Source: Fusibacter tunisiensis (GTDB lineage Bacteria > Bacillota > Clostridia > Peptostreptococcales > Acidaminobacteraceae). Taken from it: a stretch of 64,000 nucleotides of DNA. The position numbers and the translations under genes were made by a program. The notes beneath the pieces were generated by a model, which was given only the letters and a program-made list of their open reading frames with translations, searched no databases and was not told the DNA's origin. The stretch is taken from contig NZ_JAFBDT010000001.1 in NCBI RefSeq assembly GCF_016908355.1, positions 124,001 through 188,000 of the forward strand. The letters run 5' to 3'. Numbering within the stretch: the stretch's first letter is position 1; each line of letters opens with the position of its first letter. This document shows, one piece after another, positions 47,339 through 55,947 of the stretch.

Positions 47339-48057
47339 TTTTTTGAAGTCTCCTGTTGGATTAAAGTGTGGTTTTGATAGGTTTCAATTTTAAGTGTTGG
47401 ATAAATTTGACTTAAAGCTAAGGTTGTTTCATTCATATAGGTTACTGTGTTGGATAAAATAAGTTTATTTGCTTTTTCAAGGAGTAATGCGTCCCCATTT
47501 CCCTTTATTGAATCTAGATAAATCAATGTGTTTGAAGCATGTTTTAAAAGATTTATAAAATCATTTAAAATTGTTTCAGGCGGTTTTAAAAAATCCATAA
47601 ACGTATTCATAGGCGCAAACCACCCTTTAATGGTGGTGCTTGTTGATAAAAGAAGTGTTAATGCTTTGAGATTCGTTTCTGACTCAGGCATATAACGCAT
47701 GTCTATGATAAGTGGAAAATCATGCGTTCTCAAGAAACTCTCAAGCGCAGCCTCCTGTCCTAAAAACACAACCACTTGATTTGTTTTTATAAAGATGCGA
47801 TTGATAATCCCTTGTATAGATTGGTATTTAAAAATCATGTGTGTTTCCAATGGATCGGGTTCGATTTCAGTTAGATAATAAATGTGTTTGAGCGTCTTTG
47901 TATTAATTTCTGGACCACAATCCTGTTCAATTAGAAGGCGATCATCTGGATTAAAAACAATGGTTTGATTTTTATTGAGATAACGGACAGTATAGCCCTC
48001 TTTAATTGCAGCTTCATAAAGTTTGAAGCAGTATTCAGAAGCGTAAATATAGTTCAC
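47287..48057 (-). CDS. Uncharacterised first gene of the Tad operon (possible degenerate TadZ/CpaE)
   Basis: A 256-residue soluble protein that I cannot assign by motif. It lacks a P-loop and a signal peptide. Its position before cpaF is where tadZ/cpaE stands in Tad operons, and CpaE-type proteins can have lost ATPase residues. Sequence elements such as VVVFLGQEAALESFLRTHD and NTLIYLDSIKGNGDALLLEKAN recall the receiver-like/ParA-like layout only loosely. The start is GTG 48057 with AGGAGG just upstream. Confidence 0.55.
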   Translation of the reverse strand: MNYIYASEYCFKLYEAAIKEGYTVRYLNKNQTIVFNPDDRLLIEQDCGPEINTKTLKHIYYLTEIEPDPLETHMIFKYQSIQGIINRIFIKTNQVVVFLGQEAALESFLRTHDFPLIIDMRYMPESETNLKALTLLLSTSTTIKGWFAPMNTFMDFLKPPETILNDFINLLKHASNTLIYLDSIKGNGDALLLEKANKLILSNTVTYMNETTLALSQIYPTLKIETYQNHTLIQQETSKKWPYLRTKLLKKLNQKF

Positions 48058-48086
48058 AAAACCTCCTAAAATATGGATATAATTAA

Positions 48087-48114
48087 ATTATATACCAAAT
48101 TATGGAAAAATCAA
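48087..48114 (-). promoter_or_regulatory. Promoter of the Tad operon
   Basis: On the minus strand TTGATT (48114-48109) and TATAAT (48092-48087) are 16 bp apart, about 30 nt before the first gene. Confidence 0.6.
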
Positions 48115-48121
48115 GACATAA

Positions 48122-48151
48122 AAAATGACATACGTGAATTCGTATGCCATT
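48122..48151 (-). terminator. Rho-independent terminator after the oadA unit
   Basis: AAATGACATACG (48122-48133) pairs with CGTATGCCATTT (48140-48151), with one G-U pair in the minus-strand RNA, followed by TTTATG on that strand. Confidence 0.8.
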
Positions 48152-48156
48152 TCATG

Positions 48157-48474
48157 TTATTTTTTTCGACCATAAGGAAATTTTTTCTTAAAAATTTTCT
48201 CATTACGTTTCCAGAGTAAAGCGCCATATATTGCGCCAAATGCTGCGAAAAACAAAAGCGTAAAGAGCATTTGTCCCCAATTTACAAGGTTCATATCTCC
48301 TGTTATTTTTCCGAAAATTAGAATTAAAACCCAATAAACTGCAAAAGTACTTACGCCCCATGTGAAAATTCCAAAACGGATAATAAAATGCCGTTTACCT
48401 CGGTCTCTTTTAATTTGCCAGTTGTTAAAAATATCTGTTTCGTATTCTTTTTGACGTTCTGATTTTTTACGCAT
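48157..48474 (-). CDS. Small membrane protein downstream of oadA
   Basis: A 105-residue basic protein with two predicted membrane helices (about 30-55 and 65-87) and strongly charged termini (MRKKSERQKEYE and EKIFKKKFPYGRKK). It starts 8 nt after the oadA stop and shares its terminator, so it is cotranscribed. It does not look like OadG, which has one helix and a Pro/Ala-rich tail. Function unknown. Confidence 0.7.
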   Translation of the reverse strand: MRKKSERQKEYETDIFNNWQIKRDRGKRHFIIRFGIFTWGVSTFAVYWVLILIFGKITGDMNLVNWGQMLFTLLFFAAFGAIYGALLWKRNEKIFKKKFPYGRKK

Positions 48475-48482
48475 ATAACCGC

Positions 48483-49880
48483 CTAAACTGGATGTGTTTT
48501 TTCGTCAAGATCTACGAGATCACTATCTATTTTATATTTTTCTGCCTGTCTAAATTTAAAATAATCCATAGCAACGCTTGGAAACAGCACATAAGAAAGA
48601 ACATCTTCTGCTTCTTCAATGTACTCTTTAATTTTTTCTTTTTCAATAGCCAATTGAGGTTTAATCAAATCTGCAGGACGACACGTAATGACTTCTTGAT
48701 CCCCAATTATTTTTTTTATGATTTCTGGACTGATATCAACTGTCGGTTTACCATACATCCCTTTAACGTATTCTTTGATTTCTTTTGGAACCATTTTATA
48801 GCGTTCCCCCATGACTACATTTAAAACAGCCTGTGTTCCAACCATTTGACTTGTAGGCGTTACAAGTGGCGGATAGCCAAGATCCTTTCTGACGCGAGGA
48901 ACTTCTTTCAGAACCTCTTCATATTTATCAAGCGCGTTTTGTGCTTTGAGTTGTGACACCAAATTAGAAAGCATGCCACCAGGGACTTGATAAACAAGTG
49001 TGTTAATGTCCACGCCAAGTACTTTAGGGTCCATTAGACCAGAATCAATTGCTTCTTTTCGGATTGGTGCAAAATATTCTGTAATTTTATCCAAGGCATC
49101 TAATGTCAACCCAGTGTCATATTCTGTTCCTTGTAACGCTGCTACCATAGGCTCTGTAGGTGGTTGTGATGTGCCAAGAGCAAATGGTGAAATCGCTGTG
49201 TCGAGAATATTAACACCAGCTTCTACAGCTTTTAAATAGGCCATGCTGGCCAAACCACTTGTATAGTGTGAATGCAATTCAAGTGGAATAGTCGTACTTG
49301 ATTTAATGGCTTTAACAAGTTTTTCTGTCTCGTATGGCGTTAAAAGGCCAGACATGTCTTTGATACAAATTGAATCTGCACCCATAGATTCCATGTTTTT
49401 AGCAAGGTCTACATAAGTTTCAATTGTATGGACAGGACTTATTGTGTAAGAAATTGCCGCTTGTGCGTGACCGCCTTCTTTTTTTGTTGTGACAAGGGCT
49501 TTTTCAATGTTTCTAAGATCGTTAAGGGCATCAAAAATTCTTATAATATCTATACCATTGGCAATTGAGCGTTTCACAAATTCTTCTACAACATCATCTG
49601 CATAATGCTTATAGCCAAGTATGTTTTGACCTCTTAAAAGCATTTGTAGTTTTGTGTTTTTTACATTTTTTCGAATAAGTCTTAAACGTTCCCACGGATT
49701 TTCATTTAAATATCGGAGAGAAGCATCAAAAGTTGCGCCACCCCAACATTCAAGCGCATGATACCCTACTGCATCCAACGATTCTAAAATTGGAATCATC
49801 TGTTTGGTTGTCAGTCGTGTGGCAATCATGGATTGATGTGCATCACGTAAAATCGTTTCGGTTATTTTAATCTTAGGCAT
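48483..49880 (-). CDS. oadA: Oxaloacetate decarboxylase alpha / pyruvate carboxylase subunit B carboxyltransferase
   Basis: The 465-residue protein has the HMGL-like TIM barrel with metal-binding residues in TILRDAHQS and LELHSHYTSG, the carboxybiotin Lys motif SICIKDMSGLLTP and the conserved C-terminal PYC_OADA region (LGYPPLVTPTSQMVGTQAV). It stops where the Ala/Pro linker and biotinyl domain (about 120 residues) would begin in full-length OadA, so the biotin carrier must come from another gene. AGGAGG precedes ATG 49880. It could be part of a Na+ pump or a pyruvate carboxylase. Confidence 0.9.
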   Translation of the reverse strand: MPKIKITETILRDAHQSMIATRLTTKQMIPILESLDAVGYHALECWGGATFDASLRYLNENPWERLRLIRKNVKNTKLQMLLRGQNILGYKHYADDVVEEFVKRSIANGIDIIRIFDALNDLRNIEKALVTTKKEGGHAQAAISYTISPVHTIETYVDLAKNMESMGADSICIKDMSGLLTPYETEKLVKAIKSSTTIPLELHSHYTSGLASMAYLKAVEAGVNILDTAISPFALGTSQPPTEPMVAALQGTEYDTGLTLDALDKITEYFAPIRKEAIDSGLMDPKVLGVDINTLVYQVPGGMLSNLVSQLKAQNALDKYEEVLKEVPRVRKDLGYPPLVTPTSQMVGTQAVLNVVMGERYKMVPKEIKEYVKGMYGKPTVDISPEIIKKIIGDQEVITCRPADLIKPQLAIEKEKIKEYIEEAEDVLSYVLFPSVAMDYFKFRQAEKYKIDSDLVDLDEKTHPV

Positions 49881-50031
49881 TGTATTCCTCCTATATATGT
49901 TTGGTTGCTCACCAAAAGTTTAACATTCATTAAAATTTCTGTACAGTTTTTTTAAAAAGTGATAGTATAAAAGTAACTTATTTTATTAGATTTTTCATAA
50001 CTTTACTTTATTTTGAATAGGAGTTGTATGA

Positions 50032-50478
50032 ATGGATGCGACGGATTTTAAAATATTAAAAATCCTTCAAAACAATGGCAGAATTTCCATGAAGGAATTG
50101 GGACAACGTGTTAATTTAACATCACCTGCAGTGTCTGAGCGCGTTAAAAGATTGGAAGAAAATGGTGTTATTGAAGGGTATTCTGCAGTTATCAATCCTA
50201 AAAAAATTGGACTATATGTAGAAGCAATGGTGCATGTTGGCATGAAAGTGAGTTCACATGCAAAGTTCAAGAAGTTTGCAATTGAAGAACCTTCAATTAT
50301 TGAGTGTCATCATGTGACCGGTGAAGATTGTATGACTGTAAAAGTTGTCTGTAGCAATACACATGAACTTGAAGCTTTATTGGATAAGATACAAGCAATT
50401 GGCAGTACCAAAACATCCATAATTTTATCAAGTCCTTTGAAACGAAAAGCAATTCTCCCCTTCTCTCAAGAAAGCTAA
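50032..50478 (+). CDS. Lrp/AsnC family transcriptional regulator
   Basis: A 148-residue regulator with an N-terminal HTH (DFKILKILQNNGRISMKELGQRVNLTS is at positions 4-30) and a C-terminal RAM/AsnC ligand domain (VTGEDCMTVKVVCSN). Such proteins usually sense amino acids. It is divergent from oadA, whose control is therefore a natural guess. AGGAG lies 8 nt before ATG 50032. Confidence 0.92.
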   Translation: MDATDFKILKILQNNGRISMKELGQRVNLTSPAVSERVKRLEENGVIEGYSAVINPKKIGLYVEAMVHVGMKVSSHAKFKKFAIEEPSIIECHHVTGEDCMTVKVVCSNTHELEALLDKIQAIGSTKTSIILSSPLKRKAILPFSQES

Positions 50479-50484
50479 AAAAAA

Positions 50485-50506
50485 AGCCTCTAGAAAACTA
50501 GAGGTT
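50485..50506 (+). terminator. First hairpin after the Lrp gene
   Basis: AGCCTCTAG and CTAGAGGTT pair around AAAA, with one G-U pair. The T-run is short, so termination is partial at best. Confidence 0.5.
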
Positions 50507-50528
50507 ATAGGGGGGAAATATTAGGTTT

Positions 50529-50562
50529 ACACCTGAACAATAATCTTTCAGGTGTATTTTTT
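50529..50562 (+). terminator. Second, stronger terminator after the Lrp gene
   Basis: ACACCTGAA (50529-50537) and TTCAGGTGT (50547-50555) pair perfectly, then ATTTTTT. Confidence 0.82.
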
Positions 50563-50602
50563 ATACCCATATATCCAGATTTCAACCAAGTTTATATTAA
50601 AA

Positions 50603-51421
50603 TTACAAGTCGTATCGGAAGCCTGTAAATGGATATTTAACTTGATCGCCATAGCGTGCTTTTAGTTTGAAATAGCCATCTATTCCCGTGCAATGATTTG
50701 GATAGAATTTTTTAAGACCAAATAAGGACAATTCGTCAATGTGTCCATCCAGTTCGTTTAGTAGAGAGCCCGTAAAATGCATTCCACCTGAAAGGGTGTC
50801 GAGTTTCCCATTGGTGCTGGCTTCATAAGCTGTTTTTAGGATGTTTAAAATACCTTTGTGAGAACAGCCAGTAAACACATGGGTGGATTGATTGGTTTCA
50901 ACCATCATAAATAACTCGTCTGCAAAAGAATCATGTATAAATTGATGATTCGTTTTCTCATAAAAACGATTTTGTTCAACCAAATTGTTTGTATACGTCT
51001 GAATATTTGGCATGAGTATAACACCAGGGTAAATTTCTACATTTGAATCAACAAATACAAATGGGTTGTCATAAGATTCAATGGGTTGACTCAGTGAAAA
51101 TCCAATAAACTTTTTAACACCTTCTCTTAGACTAAATTTTTCATCCATTGCCTTACGCTTTAAATAAATTGTTGCATGCGTATTTACTTTTAAAAATGAT
51201 TCTAACCCCCCACAGTGATCATAATGTCCGTGACTTAAAACAACAGCATCTACTTCAGAGAGATCCTCTTCAAGAAAACTTGCATTTTGAAGAATTGCAC
51301 CAGTCTGACCCGTATCAAACAAAATTTTCTTGCCATTAATTTTAATTAAAAATGAGAGACCATGCTCCCCCACAAGTCCTTGACCATAAACAACATTGTC
51401 AATAAGTGTTAATACTTCCAT
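50603..51421 (-). CDS. Metallo-beta-lactamase fold protein (COG1237 type)
   Basis: A 272-residue MBL-fold hydrolase with LSHGHYDHCGG as the HxHxDH zinc motif, DTGQTG before it and HVFTGCSHKG as the later His motif. The N-terminal DNVVYGQGLVGEHGLSFLI segment matches the family annotated as 7,8-dihydropterin-6-yl-methyl-4-(beta-D-ribofuranosyl)aminobenzene-5'-phosphate synthase. That label comes from archaeal methanopterin work and need not apply here. ATG 51421 has AAAGGATG upstream. It lies 21 nt downstream of the tcdA-like gene, probably one operon. Confidence 0.85.
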   Translation of the reverse strand: MEVLTLIDNVVYGQGLVGEHGLSFLIKINGKKILFDTGQTGAILQNASFLEEDLSEVDAVVLSHGHYDHCGGLESFLKVNTHATIYLKRKAMDEKFSLREGVKKFIGFSLSQPIESYDNPFVFVDSNVEIYPGVILMPNIQTYTNNLVEQNRFYEKTNHQFIHDSFADELFMMVETNQSTHVFTGCSHKGILNILKTAYEASTNGKLDTLSGGMHFTGSLLNELDGHIDELSLFGLKKFYPNHCTGIDGYFKLKARYGDQVKYPFTGFRYDL

Positions 51422-51442
51422 ATACCCACATCCTTTCAAAAC

Positions 51443-52165
51443 CTATTTCACAGCCTGGATTAAATCTTTAATGACTTCCCCTGAAATAATCAATCCCACC
51501 ACAGAAGGGACGAAGGCAACACTACCTGGAATTTGTCTTTTTGGATTCGCAAGTGTTTCATCCAGATCAGTTGCCAAAGGCTTTAGTGCTTCTTCTTTTG
51601 AATAAACGACCTTCAGTGTCTTTATACCACGTGCTTTGAGTTCGCGCCGCATAACTTTAGCAAGCGGACAAACAGAAGTTTTAAAAATATCACTCACTTC
51701 AAACCGTGTAGGATCAAGTTTATTTCCAGCGCCCATACTGCTAATTATTGGTAGGCTTAATTGTGAACAAATTTCAGCTAAAAGAATTTTGGAAGATACT
51801 GTATCAATGGCATCAACAACATAGTCAAACGCTGAAAAATTGATTTCGTTTTCTGAAGTATAATCTAGAAATATTGGATAAGTATGAACTTCTGCTTCAG
51901 GATTAATTTCTAAAATACGATCTTTCATAACATCTACTTTAACTTTACCAATCGTTTTATGAGTTGCAATTAGTTGCCGATTGATATTGGTTATAGAAAT
52001 CGTATCGTTGTCATAGAGATAAAAAGTGCCTATACCAGTACGTGCAAGTGCTTCAACCACATAGGACCCCACACCTCCAATACCGAAAACAGCAACTGAG
52101 CTACGTTTTAAAATTTCAATACCACTTTTGCCAAGTAGCAATTCGCTTCTTGAAAACTCGTTCAT
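51443..52165 (-). CDS. tcdA: ThiF/E1-like enzyme, probable tRNA threonylcarbamoyladenosine dehydratase TcdA
   Basis: The 240-residue protein has the ATP-binding GIGGVGSYVVEALARTGIG, the DNDTISITNINRQ metal/adenylation motif and DAIDTVSSK. This matches TcdA (CsdL/YgdL), which cyclises t6A37 to ct6A in tRNA. ThiF/MoeB relatives are less likely because the length and the SSMGAGNKLDPTRF segment fit TcdA. AAAGGAGG precedes ATG 52165. Confidence 0.87.
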   Translation of the reverse strand: MNEFSRSELLLGKSGIEILKRSSVAVFGIGGVGSYVVEALARTGIGTFYLYDNDTISITNINRQLIATHKTIGKVKVDVMKDRILEINPEAEVHTYPIFLDYTSENEINFSAFDYVVDAIDTVSSKILLAEICSQLSLPIISSMGAGNKLDPTRFEVSDIFKTSVCPLAKVMRRELKARGIKTLKVVYSKEEALKPLATDLDETLANPKRQIPGSVAFVPSVVGLIISGEVIKDLIQAVK

Positions 52166-52240
52166 TGGGACCTCCTTTATAAAACTGTTTTATATAAATA
52201 GTATAGCACACATTGCGCCACTTAATCATTATGGCAAGAC

Positions 52241-52270
52241 TTGTACTTTCTAGTAAAGTAACTGTATAAT
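52241..52270 (+). promoter_or_regulatory. Promoter of the methyltransferase gene
   Basis: TTGTAC (52241-52246) and TATAAT (52265-52270) are 18 bp apart, 28 nt before ATG 52299. Confidence 0.6.
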
Positions 52271-52298
52271 AGTATTAAAAATTGTGGAGGCTTTTGTA

Positions 52299-53012
52299 AT
52301 GACGTTTTATAAAAATATGGCAGACGTGTATCATTTTATTTTCCCTTCTCAAGGGAAAATTGATTTTTTATCAAAACAATTTCAAGAAAATAGCCATTTG
52401 TTAGATGTTGGGTGTTCCGATGGACGTGTTTCTGAGGGCCTTGCAAAACGGGGCCATAATGTAATTGGGATTGATTATAGTGAAGATATGATTGCTGTTG
52501 CAAAACGTATTTCGGACAAATTATCCAATATGACTGTGGCGCAAATGGATATGCGAGATGTGTTTGAGGCATATGGCTCTAGAAAATTTAATGGAATATT
52601 TTGCATTGGAAACACATTGGTACATTTGACAAATTTAGAGGAAATTAAAAGTCTGTTATTTGATTTTAACACCATGCTTGATGAAAATGGAAAATTGGTC
52701 TTACAAATTATTCACTATGACGCAGTCATCGCTAATAAAATTAGGACCTTACCGTTGATTGACAATGAACATGTTAGGTTCGAACGCAACTACGCCTTTG
52801 ATACGCCCCTTGTTCGCTTCTCCACTAAGCTTTTAATTAAGTCTAATGGCAACGTGTATGAAGCGGACACAGCACTCTTAGGCCTTAAAATGAAGGAATT
52901 AGACTTGATTTTAAATGAGGTTGGTTTTAAAGACGTTCAATGGTATGGAGATTTTACTGGAAAACCATTAGATGAAAGTTCACTTCAATTGATTTTGGTC
53001 GCAAATAAATAA
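52299..53012 (+). CDS. Class I SAM-dependent methyltransferase
   Basis: A 237-residue protein with SAM-binding motif I LLDVGCSDGRVSEGLAKRG, the acidic motif II (VIGIDYS) and an IFCIGNTLVHL segment before motif IV-type sequence. GGAGG lies 8 nt before ATG 52299. It is 19 nt upstream of the mscS-like gene. The substrate cannot be read from the sequence. Confidence 0.82.
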   Translation: MTFYKNMADVYHFIFPSQGKIDFLSKQFQENSHLLDVGCSDGRVSEGLAKRGHNVIGIDYSEDMIAVAKRISDKLSNMTVAQMDMRDVFEAYGSRKFNGIFCIGNTLVHLTNLEEIKSLLFDFNTMLDENGKLVLQIIHYDAVIANKIRTLPLIDNEHVRFERNYAFDTPLVRFSTKLLIKSNGNVYEADTALLGLKMKELDLILNEVGFKDVQWYGDFTGKPLDESSLQLILVANK

Positions 53013-53031
53013 ACGTGAAAGGATTTAAATT

Positions 53032-54213
53032 ATGATTGACTCTATTAAGGAATGGCCAGAAACACTTGTTTTGGCTGGAGCGCTAGTTTTTGCACTCATT
53101 TTATACTTTGTTACAAAAAAGATTGTGCTAAAAATTTTGATTCATTTTATTAAAAACAACAAATACAACTTTGATGACATTATGCTTGAGAAAAAAGTTT
53201 TTTCAAGAGCATCACAAATTATACCAGTTTTAGGGATTCATTTTATTGCAACCTTTATGACCACATATGGTGAAACGATTCAAAAAATATTGGGCATCTA
53301 TATGGTAATTGTTGTTGTAAGTGTTATAGACGCTTTGCTAAATGCTGTTGAAAGCATTTACAATAGACATATCGTTTCAAAAGCAAAGCCTATAAAAGGC
53401 TATTTGCAGGTTGTTAAGATTTTTGTCTATATTATGGCGGCTATTGTGATTGTATCGAATTTAATCGGCAGAAGTCCCATTTATTTGTTAAGTGGCATAG
53501 GTGCCATGACAGCTGTTATTATGTTGGTTTTTCAAAATGCAATTTTAGGCTTAGTTGCGGGGATACAATTAACTGCAAATGATATGTTGCGTATTGGGGA
53601 TTGGATTGAAATGCCAAAGTATAACGCGGATGGTGATGTTAGAGAAATTGCATTGACCACTGTTAAAATTGAAAATTTTGATCGGACAATTACAACAATA
53701 CCAACTCAAGCCCTAATTAATGACTCCTTTAAAAATTGGCGAGGCATGGCCCAAAGTGGTGGAAGACGTATTAAGCGGTCTGTGCATATAGATATTAAAA
53801 CGGTTAAATTTTGTACAGATGAGATGTTGGAAAGATATAAAAAAATTGATTATATATCTGAGTATATTCAGGAAAAAAATAAAGAGATTGAAGCATATAA
53901 CCAAAAGCTTGGAACGGATACAACTTTGAAAATAAATGGGCGTCATTTAACAAATATAGGCGTTTTTAGAGCCTACGTTCAAAAATACCTTGAAAATCAC
54001 CCTCGTGTACACAAAGAGATGATTGTTATGGCACGACAACTGGCAGCGGAAGAAAAAGGGCTGCCTATTGAAATATACTGTTTTACAGATGATATTGTGT
54101 GGGCGCATTATGAAATGATTCAGGCAGATATTTTTGATCACCTGATTTCTGTTGTCTCTATGTTTGATTTGGCTCTATATCAAGACCCTACAGAATGGGT
54201 CATCAAAAAATAA
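53032..54213 (+). CDS. MscS-family mechanosensitive ion channel (YbdG-like)
   Basis: A 393-residue membrane protein with about five hydrophobic segments (about 10-28, 60-80, 85-105, 125-145, 150-185). The MscS pore helix and beta domain follow (GIGAMTAVIMLVFQNAILGL, GDWIEMP, DGDVREI, TIPTQALINDSFKNW). The C-terminal domain is longer than in MscS and includes the insertion typical of YbdG. It acts in relief of hypo-osmotic stress. It slightly overlaps no gene; lysE follows after 14 nt. Confidence 0.88.
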   Translation: MIDSIKEWPETLVLAGALVFALILYFVTKKIVLKILIHFIKNNKYNFDDIMLEKKVFSRASQIIPVLGIHFIATFMTTYGETIQKILGIYMVIVVVSVIDALLNAVESIYNRHIVSKAKPIKGYLQVVKIFVYIMAAIVIVSNLIGRSPIYLLSGIGAMTAVIMLVFQNAILGLVAGIQLTANDMLRIGDWIEMPKYNADGDVREIALTTVKIENFDRTITTIPTQALINDSFKNWRGMAQSGGRRIKRSVHIDIKTVKFCTDEMLERYKKIDYISEYIQEKNKEIEAYNQKLGTDTTLKINGRHLTNIGVFRAYVQKYLENHPRVHKEMIVMARQLAAEEKGLPIEIYCFTDDIVWAHYEMIQADIFDHLISVVSMFDLALYQDPTEWVIKK

Positions 54214-54227
54214 AAGTAGAGGTGGGC

Positions 54228-54827
54228 ATGTTTACTTTAAGTGCTTTTTTGTCTTATGTTATTGCAGTGACCTTTTCTCCAGGTCCAAATAACCTTATGT
54301 CTATGATCAGCTCGAGTAAATCTGGTTATCGCAAGACGCTCCCCTTTATAATGGGCGTAACCACTGGCTTCTTTTTTCTGGTAATGGTTTCGACCTATTT
54401 TAACAGGGGATTGTTTGCCCTTGTACCTCAGTTTCAAATTGGCATGAAAATTTTAGGCAGTCTCTATATGTCCTATCTGGCACTGAAAATTATGGGCATT
54501 GATGTGATTGGAATTTTATCTCACAAAAAAACCACAAAGAACTTTCAGGTTCTCTATGGTTTTAAAGCAGGAATGATTCTTCAGTTCATTAATCCAAAAG
54601 CAATTTTATATGCACTAACAGTTGTTTCAGCTTATGTTGTCCCCTATTATTCAACCCATACACACTACCTTCTCTTTTCGATATTTTTAGCTTTTATGGC
54701 ATTTTTGTCCAATACAACATGGGCTTTATTTGGCCAATTTTTGAATCGCTTTATTTCCAAGTATGAAAAACAATTCAACAGTGTCATGGCTTTTCTCCTC
54801 TTATACAGTGCTTATGCCTTATGGTGA
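54228..54827 (+). CDS. LysE/RhtB family amino-acid exporter
   Basis: A 199-residue membrane protein with six hydrophobic segments and the family motif VTFSPGPNNLMSM at residues 11-23. ATG 54228 gives the usual LysE N terminus; an in-frame ATG 33 nt upstream, inside mscS, is possible because AGAGGTGG lies close to 54228. The 3' end overlaps the convergent flavodoxin gene by 9 bp. Substrate is unknown. Confidence 0.85.
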   Translation: MFTLSAFLSYVIAVTFSPGPNNLMSMISSSKSGYRKTLPFIMGVTTGFFFLVMVSTYFNRGLFALVPQFQIGMKILGSLYMSYLALKIMGIDVIGILSHKKTTKNFQVLYGFKAGMILQFINPKAILYALTVVSAYVVPYYSTHTHYLLFSIFLAFMAFLSNTTWALFGQFLNRFISKYEKQFNSVMAFLLLYSAYALW

Positions 54828-55313
54828 TACCAGTGTTTCAGCCCACTGTATTACAGCATCATCTTCAGTTCGATCAAGTGGAAGTTCTTTTGGTAGTCCA
54901 AACAAAAAGCGTGCGATTGCCGGCATAGGTTTATCTATTTTCCCTTTAAAGTACCCTATGCTGATTGGGCTTACCATTTTTTCAATTTGATTTAGGCTAC
55001 TATGTATTTTGTTGTTCCATGTGTTCCTACAAGCATCCAACATATAGGCCATAAGGTAAAGAGCCACTTCTTTTGCTTGCAATTCTCCCGCTTTTGATTC
55101 AATGATTTTTTTTGCATCTGGATGCCACATCATTCCATTGATAGGTGCCCCAATAATAATCAGGTCATACGACTCAAAGCTGTCAACTGAATCCAAGGAC
55201 TTGTGTATGGCTTCATGACCCTGTCTTTGAATCACATCTGCTATTAAATTGGCAGCATGATCTGTTGTTCCAGTTTTACTTACTGTTACAATAAGAACTT
55301 TTTTCATAGACAA
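54819..55313 (-). CDS. Flavodoxin family protein
   Basis: A 164-residue flavodoxin-like protein. The FMN phosphate loop is VSKTGTTDHAANLIA at residues 9-23, and LIIIGAPINGMMWHP marks the second loop. It may be an electron carrier or a domain like protoporphyrinogen oxidase HemG. GGAGGG precedes ATG 55313. It overlaps lysE tail to tail. Confidence 0.8.
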   Translation of the reverse strand: MSMKKVLIVTVSKTGTTDHAANLIADVIQRQGHEAIHKSLDSVDSFESYDLIIIGAPINGMMWHPDAKKIIESKAGELQAKEVALYLMAYMLDACRNTWNNKIHSSLNQIEKMVSPISIGYFKGKIDKPMPAIARFLFGLPKELPLDRTEDDAVIQWAETLVSP

Positions 55314-55402
55314 TCCCTCCTTACTATTTTAGTTTATCACTGTTGTTTACCAGTGTCATCACATGTGTATCAATAAGTATCGAAACATTTTTGGAGGTTA
55401 GC

Positions 55403-55945
55403 ATGGGATATTCAAATCGGATAAATGATCCTGCCTTTAAGAAGTATTTAAAAAATAGCAACCGATATGCCCTCTTTTTTTCATTTGGGCTCTCAGCAAT
55501 TGCCTTAACTGGGTTCTGCTTCGCAGGTGGGCGAGATTTCTTTTTTATTGGGCTTATAATTTCTGGAATGTTTATTGGAATCGCAGGTTTACAAATTCTT
55601 GGTAGAAAAAGTAGTAAAACATGGGATGGCATCATTATTGATAAAAAAGTCATCCGAAAAAGAAACAAATCTACACGTGATACAGGATCAATGCACTATA
55701 TGGCATTTTCAATTCTGATTAAGCGAATAGATACTGGAAAAATAATCACATTGGAACATCGGGACGACGACACCGTTTATAATTACTATAAAATTGGTGA
55801 CAAGGTAAGACATCATGGTGGTCTAAATAGTTATGAAAAATATGATAAATCAAATGATGCCATTATATTTTGTGCTGCTTGTGGATCTTTATGTGATATC
55901 TCTGAAGAGGTTTGCTTTAGATGTGGTTGTCCCCTACTAAAATAA
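55403..55945 (+). CDS. Membrane protein with C-terminal zinc ribbon, function unknown
   Basis: A 180-residue protein with two membrane segments (about 25-70), a beta-rich soluble middle and a C-terminal four-cysteine zinc ribbon (CAACG and CFRCG). GGAGG lies 5 nt before ATG 55403. It meets the next, minus-strand membrane gene tail to tail with a 2-bp gap. I do not recognise a named family. Confidence 0.65.
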   Translation: MGYSNRINDPAFKKYLKNSNRYALFFSFGLSAIALTGFCFAGGRDFFFIGLIISGMFIGIAGLQILGRKSSKTWDGIIIDKKVIRKRNKSTRDTGSMHYMAFSILIKRIDTGKIITLEHRDDDTVYNYYKIGDKVRHHGGLNSYEKYDKSNDAIIFCAACGSLCDISEEVCFRCGCPLLK

Positions 55946-55947
55946 TT

